Shown: in pieces, positions 46,481 through 57,642 of the stretch
Position numbering within the stretch: the first letter of the stretch is position 1
Layout of the letters: every line of letters begins with the position of its first letter
Source of the DNA: Streptomyces cellostaticus
GTDB lineage: Bacteria > Actinomycetota > Actinomycetes > Streptomycetales > Streptomycetaceae
NCBI RefSeq assembly: GCF_001513965.1
Contig: NZ_KQ948023.1
Coordinates: forward strand, 62,001 to 126,000
Length of the DNA: 64,000 nt
Direction: 5' to 3'
Notes under the pieces: generated by a model
What the model saw: only the letters and a program-made list of their open reading frames with translations
Told to the model about the DNA's origin: nothing
Database searches by the model: none
Translations under genes and position numbers: made by a program

Positions 46481-47026
46481 TCACCCATAGGTATCGCCGG
46501 GGCCCGTGCTCCCCGGGGCGCGCAGGGGGCCGTAGCGGCGGGCGGGGCCGCCGGGGCCGTTGACCTTGATCAGCCGGACCGTGCCGTGCCCGAGGTCCTC
46601 GTTGAGGCGGGCGACCAGGGTCGGGGCGAGCAGGCGCAGCTGGGTCGCCCACGCCGTCGAATCGCACTGCACCGACAGCACGCGCTCGTCCTCGTCGTAC
46701 CTCTGCGGCACGCAGTGCTTGGCCAGGTCCTCGCCGACGATCTCCGGCCAGCGGCCCATGACGCCGCCCACCGCGGCCGGAGTCTCCCAGCCGCGCTCGT
46801 TGATCAGCCGGTTGATCGCGGCGCCGAGCGCCATCGGGTCGCGTCCGTCGGCCCGCGCGCCGGAGCGCAGACCGCCGCCGCGCCGCGCCTGCTTCTTCTG
46901 CCGCGCCGCGTCCCCACGCGCGCGTGCCTGCTCCTTCGCGGCGCGCAACGCCACGCGCGCGAGGTCGACACCGGAGGGTTCCGGAGACTTCCCGGGGTTC
47001 TTCGGGGTGGGTTCGTCGGTGCTCAT
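46481..47026 (-). CDS. DUF721 (DciA-like) protein
   Basis: This 181-aa protein has an N-terminal basic, Lys/Arg/Ala-rich region and a DUF721 domain (about 65-165; [43 protein letters not shown]). DUF721 includes DciA, the ancestral helicase loader, so a role in replication initiation is plausible given the dnaA locus. ATG 47026 overlaps the recF stop by four bases. Confidence 0.93.
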   Translation of the reverse strand: MSTDEPTPKNPGKSPEPSGVDLARVALRAAKEQARARGDAARQKKQARRGGGLRSGARADGRDPMALGAAINRLINERGWETPAAVGGVMGRWPEIVGEDLAKHCVPQRYDEDERVLSVQCDSTAWATQLRLLAPTLVARLNEDLGHGTVRLIKVNGPGGPARRYGPLRAPGSTGPGDTYG

Positions 47027-48144
47027 ACGCGCTCCACCGTCCCGTCGGCCACCGTATACCGGGCGCCGACCAGCACCTGCGGTACGTCGTCGTCCACAGC
47101 GGCGGTGACCAGCACCTGCTCGCCGGGCGCGACCAGCTCGGCCAGCCGCTCACGGCGGCGGGCGTCCAGTTCCGCGAAGACGTCGTCCAGGATCAGCACC
47201 GGCTCGTTGCCCTCCGCGCGCAGCAGGTCGTACGAGGCCAGGCGCAGCGCGAGGGCGTAGGACCAGGACTCGCCGTGGGAGGCGTATCCCTTGGCGGGCA
47301 GCTGACCGAGTTTGAGAACCAGATCGTCCCGGTGAGGGCCTATGAGGGTGACGCCCCGCTCGATCTCCTGCTTGCGCGCCTCCGCCAGGGCGGCCATCAG
47401 CTGGGCGTAGAGGTCCTCGCGCGTGTGCGCCTCGCCGGGCGCGGACGGCTTGTACTCCAGCGCGAGGGGACCGCCGCCGGGCGCCAGCTGCTCGTACGCC
47501 TTGTCGGCCAGCGGCTGGAGCGCGGCGATCAGGTCCAGGCGCCGGGCGAGCAGCTCGGCGCCCGCGTGCGCGAGGTGCTGGTCCCACACGTCGAGCGTGG
47601 ACAGGTCCATGGAGCGCCCGCCGTGCCTGCGGGCGAGGGCGGCGGACTTCAGGAGCGTGTTGCGCTGCTTGAGCACCCGCTCGTAGTCGGACCGCACGCC
47701 CGCCATGCGTGGGGAACGCGCGGTGATCAACTCGTCCAGGAACCGGCGCCGCTCACCGGGATCCCCCTTGACCAGCGCGAGATCCTCCGGCGCGAACAGC
47801 ACCGTCCGTACGATCCCCAGCACGTCCCTCGGTCTGACCTGCGAGGAGCGGTTGATGCGGGCACGGTTGGCCTTGCCGGGGTTCAGCTCCAGCTCCACCA
47901 GCTGCTGCCGCTCGCCCTGCCTGACCTGCGCCCGGATGACGGCCCGCTCGGCGCCCATACGGACCAGGGGGGCGTCGGAGGCGACGCGGTGGCTGCCGAG
48001 GGTGGAGAGATAGCCGACCGCCTCGACCAGGTTGGTCTTGCCCTGGCCGTTGGGGCCGACGAAGGCGGTGACGCCCGGGTCGAGCGGGACCTCGACCCGG
48101 ACGTACGAGCGGAAGTCGGCCAGCGAAAGATGCGTGACGTGCAT
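47023..48144 (-). CDS. recF: DNA replication and repair protein RecF
   Basis: This 373-aa SMC-like ATPase loads RecA at gaps with RecO and RecR. Walker [10 protein letters not shown] (Lys36) and Walker [12 protein letters not shown] are clear. It is coupled to DUF721 downstream and follows gnd by 52 bp. Confidence 0.97.
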   Translation of the reverse strand: MHVTHLSLADFRSYVRVEVPLDPGVTAFVGPNGQGKTNLVEAVGYLSTLGSHRVASDAPLVRMGAERAVIRAQVRQGERQQLVELELNPGKANRARINRSSQVRPRDVLGIVRTVLFAPEDLALVKGDPGERRRFLDELITARSPRMAGVRSDYERVLKQRNTLLKSAALARRHGGRSMDLSTLDVWDQHLAHAGAELLARRLDLIAALQPLADKAYEQLAPGGGPLALEYKPSAPGEAHTREDLYAQLMAALAEARKQEIERGVTLIGPHRDDLVLKLGQLPAKGYASHGESWSYALALRLASYDLLRAEGNEPVLILDDVFAELDARRRERLAELVAPGEQVLVTAAVDDDVPQVLVGARYTVADGTVERV

Positions 48145-48196
48145 GGTCGTTCGCCGACCTCCCCCAGGGTTGTGGATCGCGGGGCGACCCTGTGGA

Positions 48197-49072
48197 TTAC
48201 TTCTTCTCTACGGCGTGGCCGCCGAACTGGTTGCGCAGCGCGGCGATCATCTTCATCTGCGGCGAGTCCTCCTGGCGGGAGGCGAACCGCGCGAACAGCG
48301 ACGCGGTGATCGCGGGCAGCGGCACCGCGTGGTCGATGGCGGCTTCCACAGTCCAGCGTCCCTCACCGGAGTCCTGTGCATAACCGCGCAGCTGGTGGAG
48401 GTGCTCGTCCTCGTCGAGGGCGTTCACCGCGAGGTCCAGCAGCCAGGAGCGGATGACCGTGCCCTCCTGCCAGGAGCGGAAGACCTCGCGGACGTTCTCC
48501 ACGGAGTCGACCTTCTCCAGCAGCTCCCAGCCCTCGGCATAAGCCTGCATCATCGCGTACTCGATGCCGTTGTGGACCATCTTCGCGAAGTGGCCCGCGC
48601 CGACCTTGCCGGCGTGCACCGAGCCGAAGTCGCCCTCCGGCTTGAGCGCGTCGAAGACCGGCTGCACCTTGGCGACGTTCTCGGCGTCGCCGCCGTACAT
48701 CAGCGCGTACCCGTTCTCCAGGCCCCAGACGCCGCCGGAGACACCGCAGTCCACGAAGCCAATGCCCTTGGCGGCCAGCTCCTCGGCGTGCTTCTCGTCG
48801 TCCGTCCAGCGGGAGTTGCCGCCGTCCACGACCACGTCGCCGGGCTCCAGCAGCTCGGCGAGCTGGTCGATCGTGGTCTGGGTGGGCTCGCCGGCCGGGA
48901 CCATCACCCAGACCACGCGCGGACCGCTGAGCTTGCCCACAAGCTCTTCCAGGCTGTGGACATCCGCGAGGTCGGCGTTGCGGTCGTATCCGAGGACGGT
49001 GTGGCCCGCGCGGCGGATCCGCTCGCGCATGTTGCCGCCCATCTTGCCGAGGCCGACGAGACCGAGCTCCAT
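48197..49072 (-). CDS. gnd: 6-phosphogluconate dehydrogenase (short, GndA-like)
   Basis: This 291-aa protein decarboxylates 6-phosphogluconate to ribulose 5-phosphate with NAD(P). The Rossmann motif [12 protein letters not shown] opens the protein. The substrate motif [10 protein letters not shown], the [12 protein letters not shown] loop and [13 protein letters not shown] are present. It is shorter than the 470-aa E. coli type and matches the YqeC class, often NAD-preferring. This gene is between dnaN and recF in all Streptomyces I know; the reason is unclear. Confidence 0.95.
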   Translation of the reverse strand: MELGLVGLGKMGGNMRERIRRAGHTVLGYDRNADLADVHSLEELVGKLSGPRVVWVMVPAGEPTQTTIDQLAELLEPGDVVVDGGNSRWTDDEKHAEELAAKGIGFVDCGVSGGVWGLENGYALMYGGDAENVAKVQPVFDALKPEGDFGSVHAGKVGAGHFAKMVHNGIEYAMMQAYAEGWELLEKVDSVENVREVFRSWQEGTVIRSWLLDLAVNALDEDEHLHQLRGYAQDSGEGRWTVEAAIDHAVPLPAITASLFARFASRQEDSPQMKMIAALRNQFGGHAVEKK

Positions 49073-49225
49073 CAGTTGTGTTCCTTAGGTTGCTGTGTGG
49101 CGTGTGGGGCACCTGCGTACCCGGGTCCGAGCCTAGTCCCGGCCCCTCACGCACAGCTGTGGGCATACGCGCTCATACGTATGCCCTCACCTGGGAGTTT
49201 GTCCTGTGGATACCGGCGGCTGAGC

Positions 49226-50356
49226 TCAGCCGCTCAACCGCACCGGCATGATCAGGTACTTGTACGCGTCGTCGGCCTCGGCGTCCAGCGCCGGCTTGCC
49301 GCTGAGCAGCGCGGGCTTGGTGGACGTCGTGAACGACAGCTGGGCCACCGGGGAGTCGATGGCGCTCAGGCCGTCCAGCAGGAACGTCGGGTTGAAGGCG
49401 ATCGAGATGTCGTCGCCCTCCAGCTGGGCGTCGACCCTTTCCACAGCCTGTGCATCATCGCTGGAGCCGGCTTCCAGGATCAGCACGCCCTGCTCGAAGC
49501 TCAGCCGCACCGGGGTGTTGCGCTCGGCGACCAGGGCCACGCGCTTGACGGCCTCCACGAAGGGGGCGGTCTCGATCACGGCGACGGAGTTGAACTCCGT
49601 CGGGAACAGCGTGCGGTACTTCGGCAGGTCGCCCTCGAGCAGACGGGTCGTCGTACGACGCCCGGCGCCCTCGAAGCCGATCAGGCCCTCGCCCGCGCCG
49701 GAGCCGGAGAGCGCCAGCATGACGCTGTCGCCCGCGCCGAGCGACTTGGCGGTGTCCAGCAGCGTCTTGGCCGGGACCAGGGCGACCGCGGAGGCGTCCG
49801 GGTTCTCCGGCTTCCACAGGAACTCGCGGACCGCGAAGCGGTAGCGGTCGGTGGAGGCCAGGGTGACCGTGTCGCCCTCGATCTCGATGCGCACACCCGT
49901 GAGGACGGGCAGCGTGTCGTCACGGCCGGCGGCGATGGCCACCTGGGACACGGCGGCGGCGAAGACCTCGCCGGGGACGGTGCCCGTGGCGTTCGGCATC
50001 TGGGGCAGCGCCGGGTACTCCTCCACAGGCAGGGTGTGGAGTGTGAATCGCGAGGAGCCGCAGACCACGGTCGCCCGTACACCGTCTGTGGAAATCTCCA
50101 CCGGGCGGTTGGGGAGAGCGCGGGAGATGTCGGCGAGCAGGCGGCCGGAGACGAGGACCGTGCCCTCCTCCTCGACCTCGGCCTCGACGCTCACCTTCGC
50201 GGAAACCTCGTAGTCGAAGCTCGACAGGCTCAGCTGGCCGTCCTCGGCCTTCAGCAGGAGGCCGGCGAGGACAGGCGCCGGCGGACGGGCCGGGAGGCTG
50301 CGTGCTGCCCACGCCACTGCCTCCGCGAGTACGTCGCGTTCCACCCGGATCTTCAC
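49226..50356 (-). CDS. dnaN: DNA polymerase III beta subunit (sliding clamp)
   Basis: This 376-aa protein forms the dimeric ring that tethers DNA polymerase III. Three clamp domains are evident by length, and the C-terminus ends YKYLIMPVRLSG, as is typical. ATG 50356 has GGAGGCGG upstream. It forms the left border of oriC. Confidence 0.98.
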   Translation of the reverse strand: MKIRVERDVLAEAVAWAARSLPARPPAPVLAGLLLKAEDGQLSLSSFDYEVSAKVSVEAEVEEEGTVLVSGRLLADISRALPNRPVEISTDGVRATVVCGSSRFTLHTLPVEEYPALPQMPNATGTVPGEVFAAAVSQVAIAAGRDDTLPVLTGVRIEIEGDTVTLASTDRYRFAVREFLWKPENPDASAVALVPAKTLLDTAKSLGAGDSVMLALSGSGAGEGLIGFEGAGRRTTTRLLEGDLPKYRTLFPTEFNSVAVIETAPFVEAVKRVALVAERNTPVRLSFEQGVLILEAGSSDDAQAVERVDAQLEGDDISIAFNPTFLLDGLSAIDSPVAQLSFTTSTKPALLSGKPALDAEADDAYKYLIMPVRLSG

Positions 50357-50516
50357 CGTAAGCCGCCTCCTGCTGTTGCTACTGAGTCCTCCGACTCGGT
50401 GTCACCGCCCACTGCGGAGGGAAGGACACCGGGGACCAGTCTGACGCACCGCACTGACAGTAGGTGCCTGTCGGGGTCAAGTCGCTCCGAGGGGCAGCCG
50501 GGCTCGAGAGCGCGAG

Positions 50517-51089
50517 TTGTGCACAGGCCCCGCTTCGAAACGGATTCCCAGCTCTCTCTAGTTGGGAGTAGTAGTAGGGCCTGTGGATACCGTGGATAAC
50601 TACGTTTTCCCAGCTCAGAGCAGGAATTTTGTCCACTGGCCCTGTGGGTGGAGGCGGTGGACAACCAGGGGTATCTGTGGAGAACAGAAAGTTCTGCACA
50701 CACCGCCCACAGACCGAGGGCAGTTCTCCCCAGCTGCGTCCCCAGGTTTACCCACGTTTCCCACACCCCAATCCGGCACCTTCGTGTGACGGCTTTCACT
50801 CGATGCGGTGAGCGGGTGCGTCGCGTTGCCGAACAGTGGACAGCCATGTGGAGAAGCCGGGAATCATTGGGGACAACCGGCCCCAGCCTGTGGGCTGCCG
50901 GTGGACAACTCCGTGCACAGCCTGTGGATCTCCGCTTCGTCCACAGCCTGTGGAGATCGTTCGTCCACGATTCCACAGGCAGCTGAGCTGGGCGGACGGC
51001 TCTTACCCAGGCTCCCTGTGGACACGGTTCGGGACAACTCCGCAGTCCCCAGGATGTGGACGGAAGAAAGTCACCGAATCTGTGGAGAG
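50517..51089. promoter_or_regulatory. oriC: Chromosomal origin of replication oriC
   Basis: The roughly 1-kb dnaN-dnaA intergenic region has about 19 boxes resembling the Streptomyces DnaA box TTGTCCACA, in two groups. The left group runs from 50517 to 50683 (for example 50582, 50591, 50629, 50656, 50675). The right group runs from 50835 to 51089 (for example 50847, 50900, 50923, 50937, 50949, 51017, 51055, 51081). Most carry one or two mismatches and both orientations occur, matching the known organisation of Streptomyces oriC. The 150-bp spacer has few boxes. The flank to 51300 has none that I can see. Confidence 0.96.
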
Positions 51090-51303
51090 TGGCCGTAACC
51101 AGGCACTTAATCGAACAGCGAGTGGCCGGGAGGGGCGGCGCGGACTACGGGGCCGACCCTCCCCAGTGCTTGCGAACCACGCCTCGGGGGCCCGCAGACG
51201 TACGCATCCGGGCCCGCTGACGCACGCTGTCGGCTCCGCTGAGCCTCGACCCACAGCGCCCCGGGGACTCACGTCCCGGCTCTCGGCCGGCCGTCCCTGC
51301 GCA

Positions 51304-51339
51304 GAAAAAGGGCGCCCCGGGATACCCCCGAGACGCCCT
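51304..51339 (-). terminator. Intrinsic terminator of dnaA
   Basis: On the minus strand AGGGCGTCTCGGGGG folds back on CCCGGGGCGCCCT, followed by TTTTTC. It begins 22 bp after the dnaA stop. Confidence 0.85.
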
Positions 51340-51361
51340 CAGCGCTGTCGCGCGGCCGGTG

Positions 51362-53290
51362 TCAGCCGTTCTTGATGCGGTTCGTCAGCTCGGTCACCTG
51401 GTTGTAGATCGAGCGCCGCTCGGCCATCAGCGCGCGGATCTTGCGGTCGGCGTGCATGACGGTCGTGTGGTCGCGGCCGCCGAACTGCGCGCCGATCTTC
51501 GGCAGCGACAGATCGGTCAGCTCCCGGCACAGGTACATCGCGATCTGCCGGGCGGTGACCAGCGCGCGCCCGCGCGAGGTGCCGCACAGGTCCTCCACCG
51601 TCAGCCCGAAGTAGTCGGCGGTGGCGGCCATGATGGCCGGCGCGGTGATCTCCGGGGCGCTGTCCTCGCCGCCCGGGATCAGGTCCTTGAGGACGATCTC
51701 GGTCAGGCCGAGGTCCACCGGCTGCCGGTTGAGCGAGGCGAAGGCGGTCACCCGGATCAGCGCACCCTCCAGCTCACGGATGTTCCGCGAGATGCGGGAG
51801 GCGATGAACTCCAGTACCTCCGGCGGGGCGTTGAGCTGCTCCTGCACCGCCTTCTTGCGCAGGATCGCGATGCGGGTCTCCAGCTCGGGCGGCTGGACGT
51901 CGGTGATCAGACCCCACTCGAAACGGTTCCGCAGCCGGTCCTCCAGCGTGACCAGCTGCTTGGGCGGCCGGTCGCTGGAGAGCACGATCTGCTTGTTGGC
52001 GTTGTGGAGCGTGTTGAAGGTGTGGAAGAACTCCTCCTGCGTCGACTCCTTGTCCGCGAGGAACTGGATGTCGTCGACGAGCAGGATGTCCATCTCGCGG
52101 TAGCGCTTGCGGAAGCTGTCGCCCTTGCCGTCGCGGATGGAGTTGATGAACTCGTTGGTGAACTCCTCCGAGCTGACGTACCGCACGCGCGTGCCCGGGT
52201 AGAGGCTGCGCGCGTAGTGCCCGATCGCGTGCAGCAGATGCGTCTTGCCGAGCCCCGACTCCCCGTAGATGAACAGGGGGTTGTACGCCTTCGCCGGTGC
52301 CTCGGCGACGGCCACCGCGGCCGCGTGCGCGAACCGGTTGGAGGCGCCGATGACGAACGTGTCGAAGAGGTACTTCGGGTTCAGCCGTGCGGTCGGCTCA
52401 CCGGAGCCGCTCGCCGACGCGGGCTGCGCGGCCAGCGGACCGCTCCCTGGGGCCGACGGCAGGTCCGGGCGGCCGGGGCCGCCACGGTGCACCGGGCCGA
52501 CGCCGGAGGGCGGCTCGGGCAGCTCACGGCGGACGGGGTCGCGCTGGTCGTACTCGGTCCGGGACGGGTCGTACTCGGAGCGGGGGGGGTCGTAGTCCGG
52601 GCGCGGTGCGTCGTACTCGGGGCGCTGCTGGTCGTAGGGCGGGCGCTCCCTGCCCTGCGGGCGGTAGTCCTGGGCCGGCGAGCCGTAGGCGTCCTGCCCG
52701 GAGGAGCCGTAGGAGTCCTGCGACGGCGAGGCGTACGGGTCGCGCTCGGGGAAGCCGAGGCGCGGCTGCTGCCAGCCGTACTCGTCCTGGGTGGGCCGCG
52801 GCCAGGCGCCGGGCTCGGGGCGCTGGTACTCGGACGGATACGCAGGGCGGGCGGTCGGGAGCTGATCTGCGCGGGAGGACGGTTCGCCGCCCGGGTGCTG
52901 GTCGCCGGCGCGGCGCCGGCCGTAGCCCTCGTACGGTCCGGAGGGCAGCTCCGGCTCCTCGTAACGCGGCTGCGGCTGCTGCGCGGGCGGCGCCGAGGGA
53001 GCCGACGGCTCGCCCGCGGAGTCGTCCACGGTGATCGCGATGCGGATGGGGCGGCCGCACTCGCGGCTCAGGGTCTCGCTGACGATCGGCGCGAGACGGC
53101 CCTCCAGTACGCCTTTCGCGAATTCGTTCGGTACGGCGAGCAGAGCGGTGTCCGCGACCAGCGCGAGCGGCTGGCAGCGCCGGATCCAGTGCTCGTCCTT
53201 CACCTCGACACCCTGTCCGCGGCCCTCACCGAGGAGCTGCTCCAGTACTCGTGGCCACACTGCGGCAAGATCGGCAGGTACGTCAGCCAC
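51362..53290 (-). CDS. dnaA: Chromosomal replication initiator DnaA
   Basis: This 642-aa protein opens oriC. Domain I spans about 1-95. Domain II is a long, low-complexity linker (about 95-300) rich in Pro, Asp, Tyr, Arg and Gln, with repeated PxYDxP-like units, giving the large size typical of Streptomyces DnaA. The AAA+ domain has Walker [12 protein letters not shown] near 350 and Walker [11 protein letters not shown] near 403. The C-terminal HTH contains the signature [19 protein letters not shown]. It starts at ATG or GTG 53290, transcribed away from rpmH. Confidence 0.98.
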   Translation of the reverse strand: MADVPADLAAVWPRVLEQLLGEGRGQGVEVKDEHWIRRCQPLALVADTALLAVPNEFAKGVLEGRLAPIVSETLSRECGRPIRIAITVDDSAGEPSAPSAPPAQQPQPRYEEPELPSGPYEGYGRRRAGDQHPGGEPSSRADQLPTARPAYPSEYQRPEPGAWPRPTQDEYGWQQPRLGFPERDPYASPSQDSYGSSGQDAYGSPAQDYRPQGRERPPYDQQRPEYDAPRPDYDPPRSEYDPSRTEYDQRDPVRRELPEPPSGVGPVHRGGPGRPDLPSAPGSGPLAAQPASASGSGEPTARLNPKYLFDTFVIGASNRFAHAAAVAVAEAPAKAYNPLFIYGESGLGKTHLLHAIGHYARSLYPGTRVRYVSSEEFTNEFINSIRDGKGDSFRKRYREMDILLVDDIQFLADKESTQEEFFHTFNTLHNANKQIVLSSDRPPKQLVTLEDRLRNRFEWGLITDVQPPELETRIAILRKKAVQEQLNAPPEVLEFIASRISRNIRELEGALIRVTAFASLNRQPVDLGLTEIVLKDLIPGGEDSAPEITAPAIMAATADYFGLTVEDLCGTSRGRALVTARQIAMYLCRELTDLSLPKIGAQFGGRDHTTVMHADRKIRALMAERRSIYNQVTELTNRIKNG

Positions 53291-53444
53291 AGGGCACGCT
53301 CTCTCACAGGTCCCACGAACGTGTGGTTCGCGGACGGGTCGGGATGGAATCCGGGTGGGTGGCGGGGGATCCCGCTCGCTGGGGACAAAGGAACGAATCG
53401 GAGTTCAGCCACGGTAGTCAGCGCGGCGGGTGCGGTTCAAGTTG

Positions 53445-53465
53445 TTGTCCCCAGCCTGTGGATAG
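53445..53465. promoter_or_regulatory. Pair of DnaA boxes in the dnaA-rpmH promoter region
   Basis: TTGTCCCCA (53445-53453) and TGTGGATAG (53457-53465) face each other and each has one mismatch to a DnaA box. They lie about 155 bp upstream of dnaA, where autoregulatory boxes are known in Streptomyces. The rest of the 393-bp gap (53291-53683) holds the divergent dnaA and rpmH promoters, which I cannot place exactly. Confidence 0.7.
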
Positions 53466-53683
53466 TGTCTCTCATCGGCCCTCGGTTTGACCGGATGGCG
53501 CAGCCCCGCGTACCGTAACCAGGTCGAGTTGTCGATGGCTGCTGCCGCCTGCCTCCGATGGGCACAGGTCACTTCGGGTGATCGGGAAGCGGTGCACTCG
53601 GGCGTGACGCGAGCTACTCGTGGGCGCACGGTGACAGCCAGGACGGCACCCCGCCACTACCGATACCTTTCTGGAGCCCCCGA

Positions 53684-53821
53684 GTGAGCAAGCGCACCTT
53701 CCAGCCGAACAACCGTCGTCGCGCGAAGACCCACGGCTTCCGGCTGCGTATGCGCACCCGTGCCGGCCGCGCGATTCTCGCGTCCCGCCGTGGCAAGGGT
53801 CGCGCCCGCCTGTCCGCCTGA
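53684..53821 (+). CDS. rpmH: 50S ribosomal protein L34
   Basis: This 45-aa, very basic protein ([20 protein letters not shown]) is L34 of the large ribosomal subunit. GTG 53684 has TCTGGAG upstream. It opens the conserved rightward operon rpmH-rnpA-yidD-yidC-khpB. Confidence 0.98.
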   Translation: MSKRTFQPNNRRRAKTHGFRLRMRTRAGRAILASRRGKGRARLSA

Positions 53822-53842
53822 TCCCGATCAGGTCATGCCATC

Positions 53843-54214
53843 GTGCTGCCTACCGAGAACCGGCTGAGGCGGCGCGAGGACTTCGCGACCGCGGTACGAC
53901 GGGGTCGTCGGGCAGGCCGCCCGACCCTCGTCGTCCACCTTCGTAGCGGTGCCACGGACCCGCACGCGCCTGGGGAGAGCGCTCCCCCGACGCGTGCGGG
54001 TTTCGTCGTGAGCAAGGCCGTGGGTGGAGCAGTCGTGCGAAACAAAGTGAAGCGCAGACTGCGCCATCTGATGCGTGACCGAGTCGCCCTGTTTCCGCCC
54101 GGTAGCCTGGTAGTCGTACGAGCGCTGCCCGGATCGGGCGACGCAGACCACACTCAGCTGGCCCGAGACCTGGATGCCGCTCTTGAACGGCTGCTGGGAG
54201 GGGGCGCGCGATGA
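53843..54214 (+). CDS. rnpA: Ribonuclease P protein component
   Basis: This 123-aa protein assists the RNase P RNA in trimming tRNA 5' leaders. The RNR-box equivalent [13 protein letters not shown] is present. It starts at GTG 53843, 21 bp after rpmH. Its stop overlaps yidD. Confidence 0.97.
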   Translation: MLPTENRLRRREDFATAVRRGRRAGRPTLVVHLRSGATDPHAPGESAPPTRAGFVVSKAVGGAVVRNKVKRRLRHLMRDRVALFPPGSLVVVRALPGSGDADHTQLARDLDAALERLLGGGAR

Positions 54215-54576
54215 AGTACCCGCTGCTGGCTCTGATCAAGCTGTACCAGTGGACGATCAGTCCCTTGCTGGGGCCGGTGTGCAAGTACTACCCGTCGTGC
54301 TCCCACTACGGCTACACGGCCATCGACCGGCATGGTGCGATCAAGGGCACGGCACTCACCGCCTGGCGCATCCTCCGGTGCAATCCGTGGTCGCTCGGCG
54401 ATGTGGACCATGTTCCGCCGCGCAAGCGTCCGCGGTGGCACGAAATGCTGCGCAACGCTTGGCGCGCACGCAAGGGCGGGCCCTCCGCCGCTGAGCCGGC
54501 CATCGAAGAGAAGCCTCATCCCGAGCTTCCTCCGAGCCCGGCCGCAGAGACCTCGTCCCATGCCCAAGGAGCATGA
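54211..54576 (+). CDS. yidD: Membrane protein insertion efficiency factor YidD
   Basis: This 121-aa protein has the YidD core ([20 protein letters not shown], then [17 protein letters not shown]) and an amphipathic N-terminus that associates with the membrane. The C-terminal 40 residues are a Pro/Glu-rich extension. ATG 54211 overlaps the rnpA stop. Confidence 0.95.
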   Translation: MKYPLLALIKLYQWTISPLLGPVCKYYPSCSHYGYTAIDRHGAIKGTALTAWRILRCNPWSLGDVDHVPPRKRPRWHEMLRNAWRARKGGPSAAEPAIEEKPHPELPPSPAAETSSHAQGA

Positions 54577-54579
54577 TTA

Positions 54580-55848
54580 GTGGACACGATTGCCAGCCTC
54601 TTCAGCTTCATCACAACACCTGTCTCCTGGGTCATCGTCCAGTTCCACACGGTGTACGGCGCCATCTTCGGCCCTGACACCGGATGGGCCTGGGGCCTGT
54701 CCATCGTGTCCTTGGTGATCCTGATCCGTATCTGCCTGATCCCGCTCTTCGTGAAGCAGATCAAGGCGACCCGGGCCATGCAGACGCTCCAGCCCGAGAT
54801 GAAGAAGATCCAGGAGCGCTACAAGAACGACAAACAGCGTCAGTCCGAAGAGATGATGAAGCTGTACAAGGAGTCGGGTACCAACCCGCTCTCCTCGTGC
54901 CTTCCCATCCTGGCGCAGTCCCCGTTCTTCTTCGCCCTGTACCACGTGCTCAACGCCATCGCGTCGGGCAAGACCATCGGCGTCATCAACGAGCAGCTGC
55001 TCGCCAGTGCCCGTCAGGCGCACATCTTCGGGGCCCCGCTCGCCGCGAAGTTCAAGGACAGCGCCGACACGATCCACGCGCTGAACGCCTCGGTCACCGA
55101 CGTGCGCGTCGTGACGGTGGTCATGATCGTCATGATGTCGGCGTCGCAGTTCTACACGCAGCGCCAGCTGATGACGAAGAACGTCGACACCACGGTGAAG
55201 ACGCCGTTCATGCAGCAGCAGAAGATGCTGATGTACGTCTTCCCGGTCATGTTCGCCGTCTTCGGCATCAACTTCCCGGTCGGTGTCCTCATCTACTGGC
55301 TGACCACCAACGTGTGGACCATGGGCCAGCAGATGTACGTCATCCACAACAACCCGACTCCGGGTTCCAAGGCCCAGGCCGCCTACCTGGAGCGCCTGAC
55401 CAAGCACGTCACTCACCACGGCAAGGTCCGTCGCCGGGGCGAGAAGGCCATCGTCAAGGCGATCGTCTCCAAGGGCCGCGACCGCAACGAGTTCGAGCGC
55501 AAGTTCATCAACGCCCTGAACAAGTCGGGTCTCGCCGCTCAGGCCGACGGCACCGTGGCGAAGGGCGAGGCCCAGGCCGTCGTGCAGGCCGAGGACGGTA
55601 CGACCACTGCCACCGCCGCCGCGCGGCGCCAGCAGCCCAAGCGTCAGAGCAAGGCCCAGCGCCAGTCCGGGCCCAAGCAGGCGGGCGACGACGACACCAC
55701 CTCACTGGAGAAGTCCGACGAGCCGCAGGACGCCAGGCCCGCCGCTGCCAAGCAGCCCGAGAAGCCCGGCTCCGGCACCCGCAGCAAGGCCCAGTCCGGC
55801 CAGCGCAAGAGCGGCCCGCAGCGGCCCAAGTCCCCGTCCAAGAAGTAA
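54580..55848 (+). CDS. yidC: Membrane protein insertase YidC/OxaA
   Basis: This 422-aa insertase has five to six hydrophobic segments: an N-terminal one (about 8-24), 36-56, a hairpin region ([20 protein letters not shown]), 107-120, 175-190 and 215-250. The cytoplasmic C-terminal tail of about 150 residues is rich in Lys, Gln, Ala and Ser. GTG 54580 starts [16 protein letters not shown]. There is no large periplasmic domain, as expected for Gram-positive YidC. Confidence 0.97.
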   Translation: MDTIASLFSFITTPVSWVIVQFHTVYGAIFGPDTGWAWGLSIVSLVILIRICLIPLFVKQIKATRAMQTLQPEMKKIQERYKNDKQRQSEEMMKLYKESGTNPLSSCLPILAQSPFFFALYHVLNAIASGKTIGVINEQLLASARQAHIFGAPLAAKFKDSADTIHALNASVTDVRVVTVVMIVMMSASQFYTQRQLMTKNVDTTVKTPFMQQQKMLMYVFPVMFAVFGINFPVGVLIYWLTTNVWTMGQQMYVIHNNPTPGSKAQAAYLERLTKHVTHHGKVRRRGEKAIVKAIVSKGRDRNEFERKFINALNKSGLAAQADGTVAKGEAQAVVQAEDGTTTATAAARRQQPKRQSKAQRQSGPKQAGDDDTTSLEKSDEPQDARPAAAKQPEKPGSGTRSKAQSGQRKSGPQRPKSPSKK

Positions 55849-55863
55849 GAAGGAGCCCATCCC

Positions 55864-56376
55864 GTGACGGAAGGCACCACCTCCGCCGCTGCCGAGGGTG
55901 CAGACACCCTCACCCGCCTGGAGCAGGAGGGTGAGATCGCGGCGGACTACCTGGAGGGTCTGCTCGACATCGCCGACCTCGACGGCGACATCGACATGGA
56001 CGTCGAGGCCGACCGCGCCTCCGTGTCGATCATCAGCGACATCGGCGGCCGCGACCTGCAGAAGCTGGTCGGCCGGGACGGCGAGGTGCTGGAGGCACTC
56101 CAGGAGCTGACGCGCCTGGCCGTCCACCGGGAGACCGGGGACCGCAGCCGGCTGATGCTGGACATCGCGGGCTACCGGGCCAAGAAGCGTGCCGAGCTGT
56201 CCGAGCTGGGCGCCAAGGCCGCCGCCGAGGTCAAGAACACCGGTGAGGCCGTGAAGCTCAATCCGATGACCCCCTTCGAGCGCAAGGTCGTGCACGACGC
56301 GGTCAAGGCCGCCGGACTGCGCAGCGAGTCCGAGGGCGAGGAGCCGCAGCGGTTCGTCGTCGTGCTTCCGGCCTGA
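55864..56376 (+). CDS. khpB: RNA-binding protein Jag/KhpB (KH and R3H domains)
   Basis: This 170-aa protein has a KH domain (about 50-110; ISDIGGRDLQKLVGRDGEVLEALQ) and an R3H domain (about 115-168; LNPMTPFERKVVHDAV). It lacks the extended Jag-N domain of Firmicutes. KhpB binds RNA with KhpA and influences growth. GTG 55864 lies 15 bp after yidC. Confidence 0.95.
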   Translation: MTEGTTSAAAEGADTLTRLEQEGEIAADYLEGLLDIADLDGDIDMDVEADRASVSIISDIGGRDLQKLVGRDGEVLEALQELTRLAVHRETGDRSRLMLDIAGYRAKKRAELSELGAKAAAEVKNTGEAVKLNPMTPFERKVVHDAVKAAGLRSESEGEEPQRFVVVLPA

Positions 56377-56393
56377 TCGCCCCTACGTTTCAC

Positions 56394-56421
56394 CGGCCCC
56401 GTCTGCCTGCAGACGGGGCCG
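56394..56421 (+). terminator. Hairpin terminator after khpB
   Basis: A perfect 11-bp stem (CGGCCCCGTCT with its complement) and 6-base loop, 17 bp after khpB, ends the rpmH operon or modulates read-through to rsmG. Confidence 0.8.
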
Positions 56422-56491
56422 AACTTTGTCAGCCTGGTAGTTCTGGTGGCCGGTGCGCTAAGCACCGGCGCTGTACGGAAGGACGGTCCCC

Positions 56492-57208
56492 GTGACGGAG
56501 GCAGCGGAGCTTCCCCCCGCGCCCGAGCAGGCGCGGGAAGTGTTTGGTGATCGCTTCGACGATGCGGTCCGCTATGCGGAACTGCTCGCCGAGGCGGGCG
56601 TGCAGCGTGGCCTGATCGGTCCGCGCGAAGTGCCCCGCCTGTGGGAGCGGCACCTGCTGAACTGCGCGGTGCTCTCGGAGGCGGTCCCCGAGGGAGTGAC
56701 CGTGTGCGACGTCGGCTCCGGTGCCGGCCTGCCGGGCATTCCGCTGGCCCTGGTCCGGGAGGACCTGACCATCACTCTGCTGGAGCCGCTGCTGCGGCGC
56801 ACCACTTTCCTGACCGAGGTCGTCGAGCTGCTCGGCCTGGACCACGTCACCGTGGTGCGCGGCCGGGCCGAGGAGGTCATGGGCACGCTGCCGCCCGTCC
56901 ACGTGGTGACCGCCCGTGCAGTGGCCCCGCTGGACCGCCTGGCCGCCTGGGGCATTCCCCTGCTGCGCCCGTACGGCGAGATGCTCGCGCTCAAGGGAGA
57001 CACGGCCGAAGAGGAGCTGAAGGCGGCGGCCACCGCGCTCACCAAGCTCGGCGCGGTGTCGACGTCCATCCTGCATGTGGGAGAAGGCGTGGTGGATCCC
57101 CTGTCCACGGTTGTACGCGTCGAGGTGGGGGAGAGCCCGGGCGGTGTGCGGTTCGCGGCCAAGCGGGCCAAGGCAGCCCGGACGGGACGGGCTCGCCGTC
57201 GCCGCTGA
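56492..57208 (+). CDS. rsmG: 16S rRNA m7G527 methyltransferase RsmG (GidB)
   Basis: This 238-aa methyltransferase modifies G527 (E. coli numbering) of 16S rRNA; loss gives low-level streptomycin resistance in Streptomyces. The SAM motif [15 protein letters not shown] is clear, with [12 protein letters not shown] and [10 protein letters not shown] after it. GTG 56492 has AAGGACGG upstream. Confidence 0.96.
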   Translation: MTEAAELPPAPEQAREVFGDRFDDAVRYAELLAEAGVQRGLIGPREVPRLWERHLLNCAVLSEAVPEGVTVCDVGSGAGLPGIPLALVREDLTITLLEPLLRRTTFLTEVVELLGLDHVTVVRGRAEEVMGTLPPVHVVTARAVAPLDRLAAWGIPLLRPYGEMLALKGDTAEEELKAAATALTKLGAVSTSILHVGEGVVDPLSTVVRVEVGESPGGVRFAAKRAKAARTGRARRRR

Positions 57209-57230
57209 TCGAAGAAGAGCATGAAACGCC

Positions 57231-57262
57231 AGAGGCGCTCTCCCTGTGGGGAGAGCGCCTCT
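57231..57262. terminator. Bidirectional terminator between rsmG and a secreted protein gene
   Basis: A perfect 13-bp stem pairs 57231-57243 with 57250-57262 between the converging genes. Confidence 0.85.
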
Positions 57263-57294
57263 GTGCTGTGACTCCGTGCCTACGCGGTCGTCGC

Positions 57295-57642
57295 TTACGG
57301 GGTCTTCGTGAAGCAGACGTCCGGACGCAGGGAGATGGAGCGGCACACCTTCTTGATCGTCACGGTGCCGCCGTGACCGCTGTACGCGGTGGTGCCGCTT
57401 CCCTTCTTGTTCCACAGGGTGAAGATCTCGCTTCCGTGGCCCGCCCGGGTGTACTGCACGTACACCGCGTTGTTGTCGTCAGCGAGGTCCTTGACGGCGG
57501 CTACGCCGTGGTCGCTGCTGACACGGTAACCGTGCCCCCAGATCACCTTGATGTCCTGGTCGGCAAAGGCGGGCGTGGCCGTGGCCAGAACGCCGACACC
57601 CAGCGCCGCTGCTATGAAACGGCCAATGGTCTTCGAAGTCAT
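57295..57642 (-). CDS. Small secreted protein, unknown function
   Basis: This 115-aa protein has a clear Sec signal peptide (residues 1-27, cut after TPAFA). The mature part has two Cys (CRSISLRPDVC) that could form a disulfide and a mainly polar, beta-like sequence. Similar small exported proteins are common in Streptomyces. ATG 57642 has GGAAGCAACACC upstream. It lies oddly between rsmG and parA, genes that are usually adjacent, so it may be an insertion. Confidence 0.8.
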   Translation of the reverse strand: MTSKTIGRFIAAALGVGVLATATPAFADQDIKVIWGHGYRVSSDHGVAAVKDLADDNNAVYVQYTRAGHGSEIFTLWNKKGSGTTAYSGHGGTVTIKKVCRSISLRPDVCFTKTP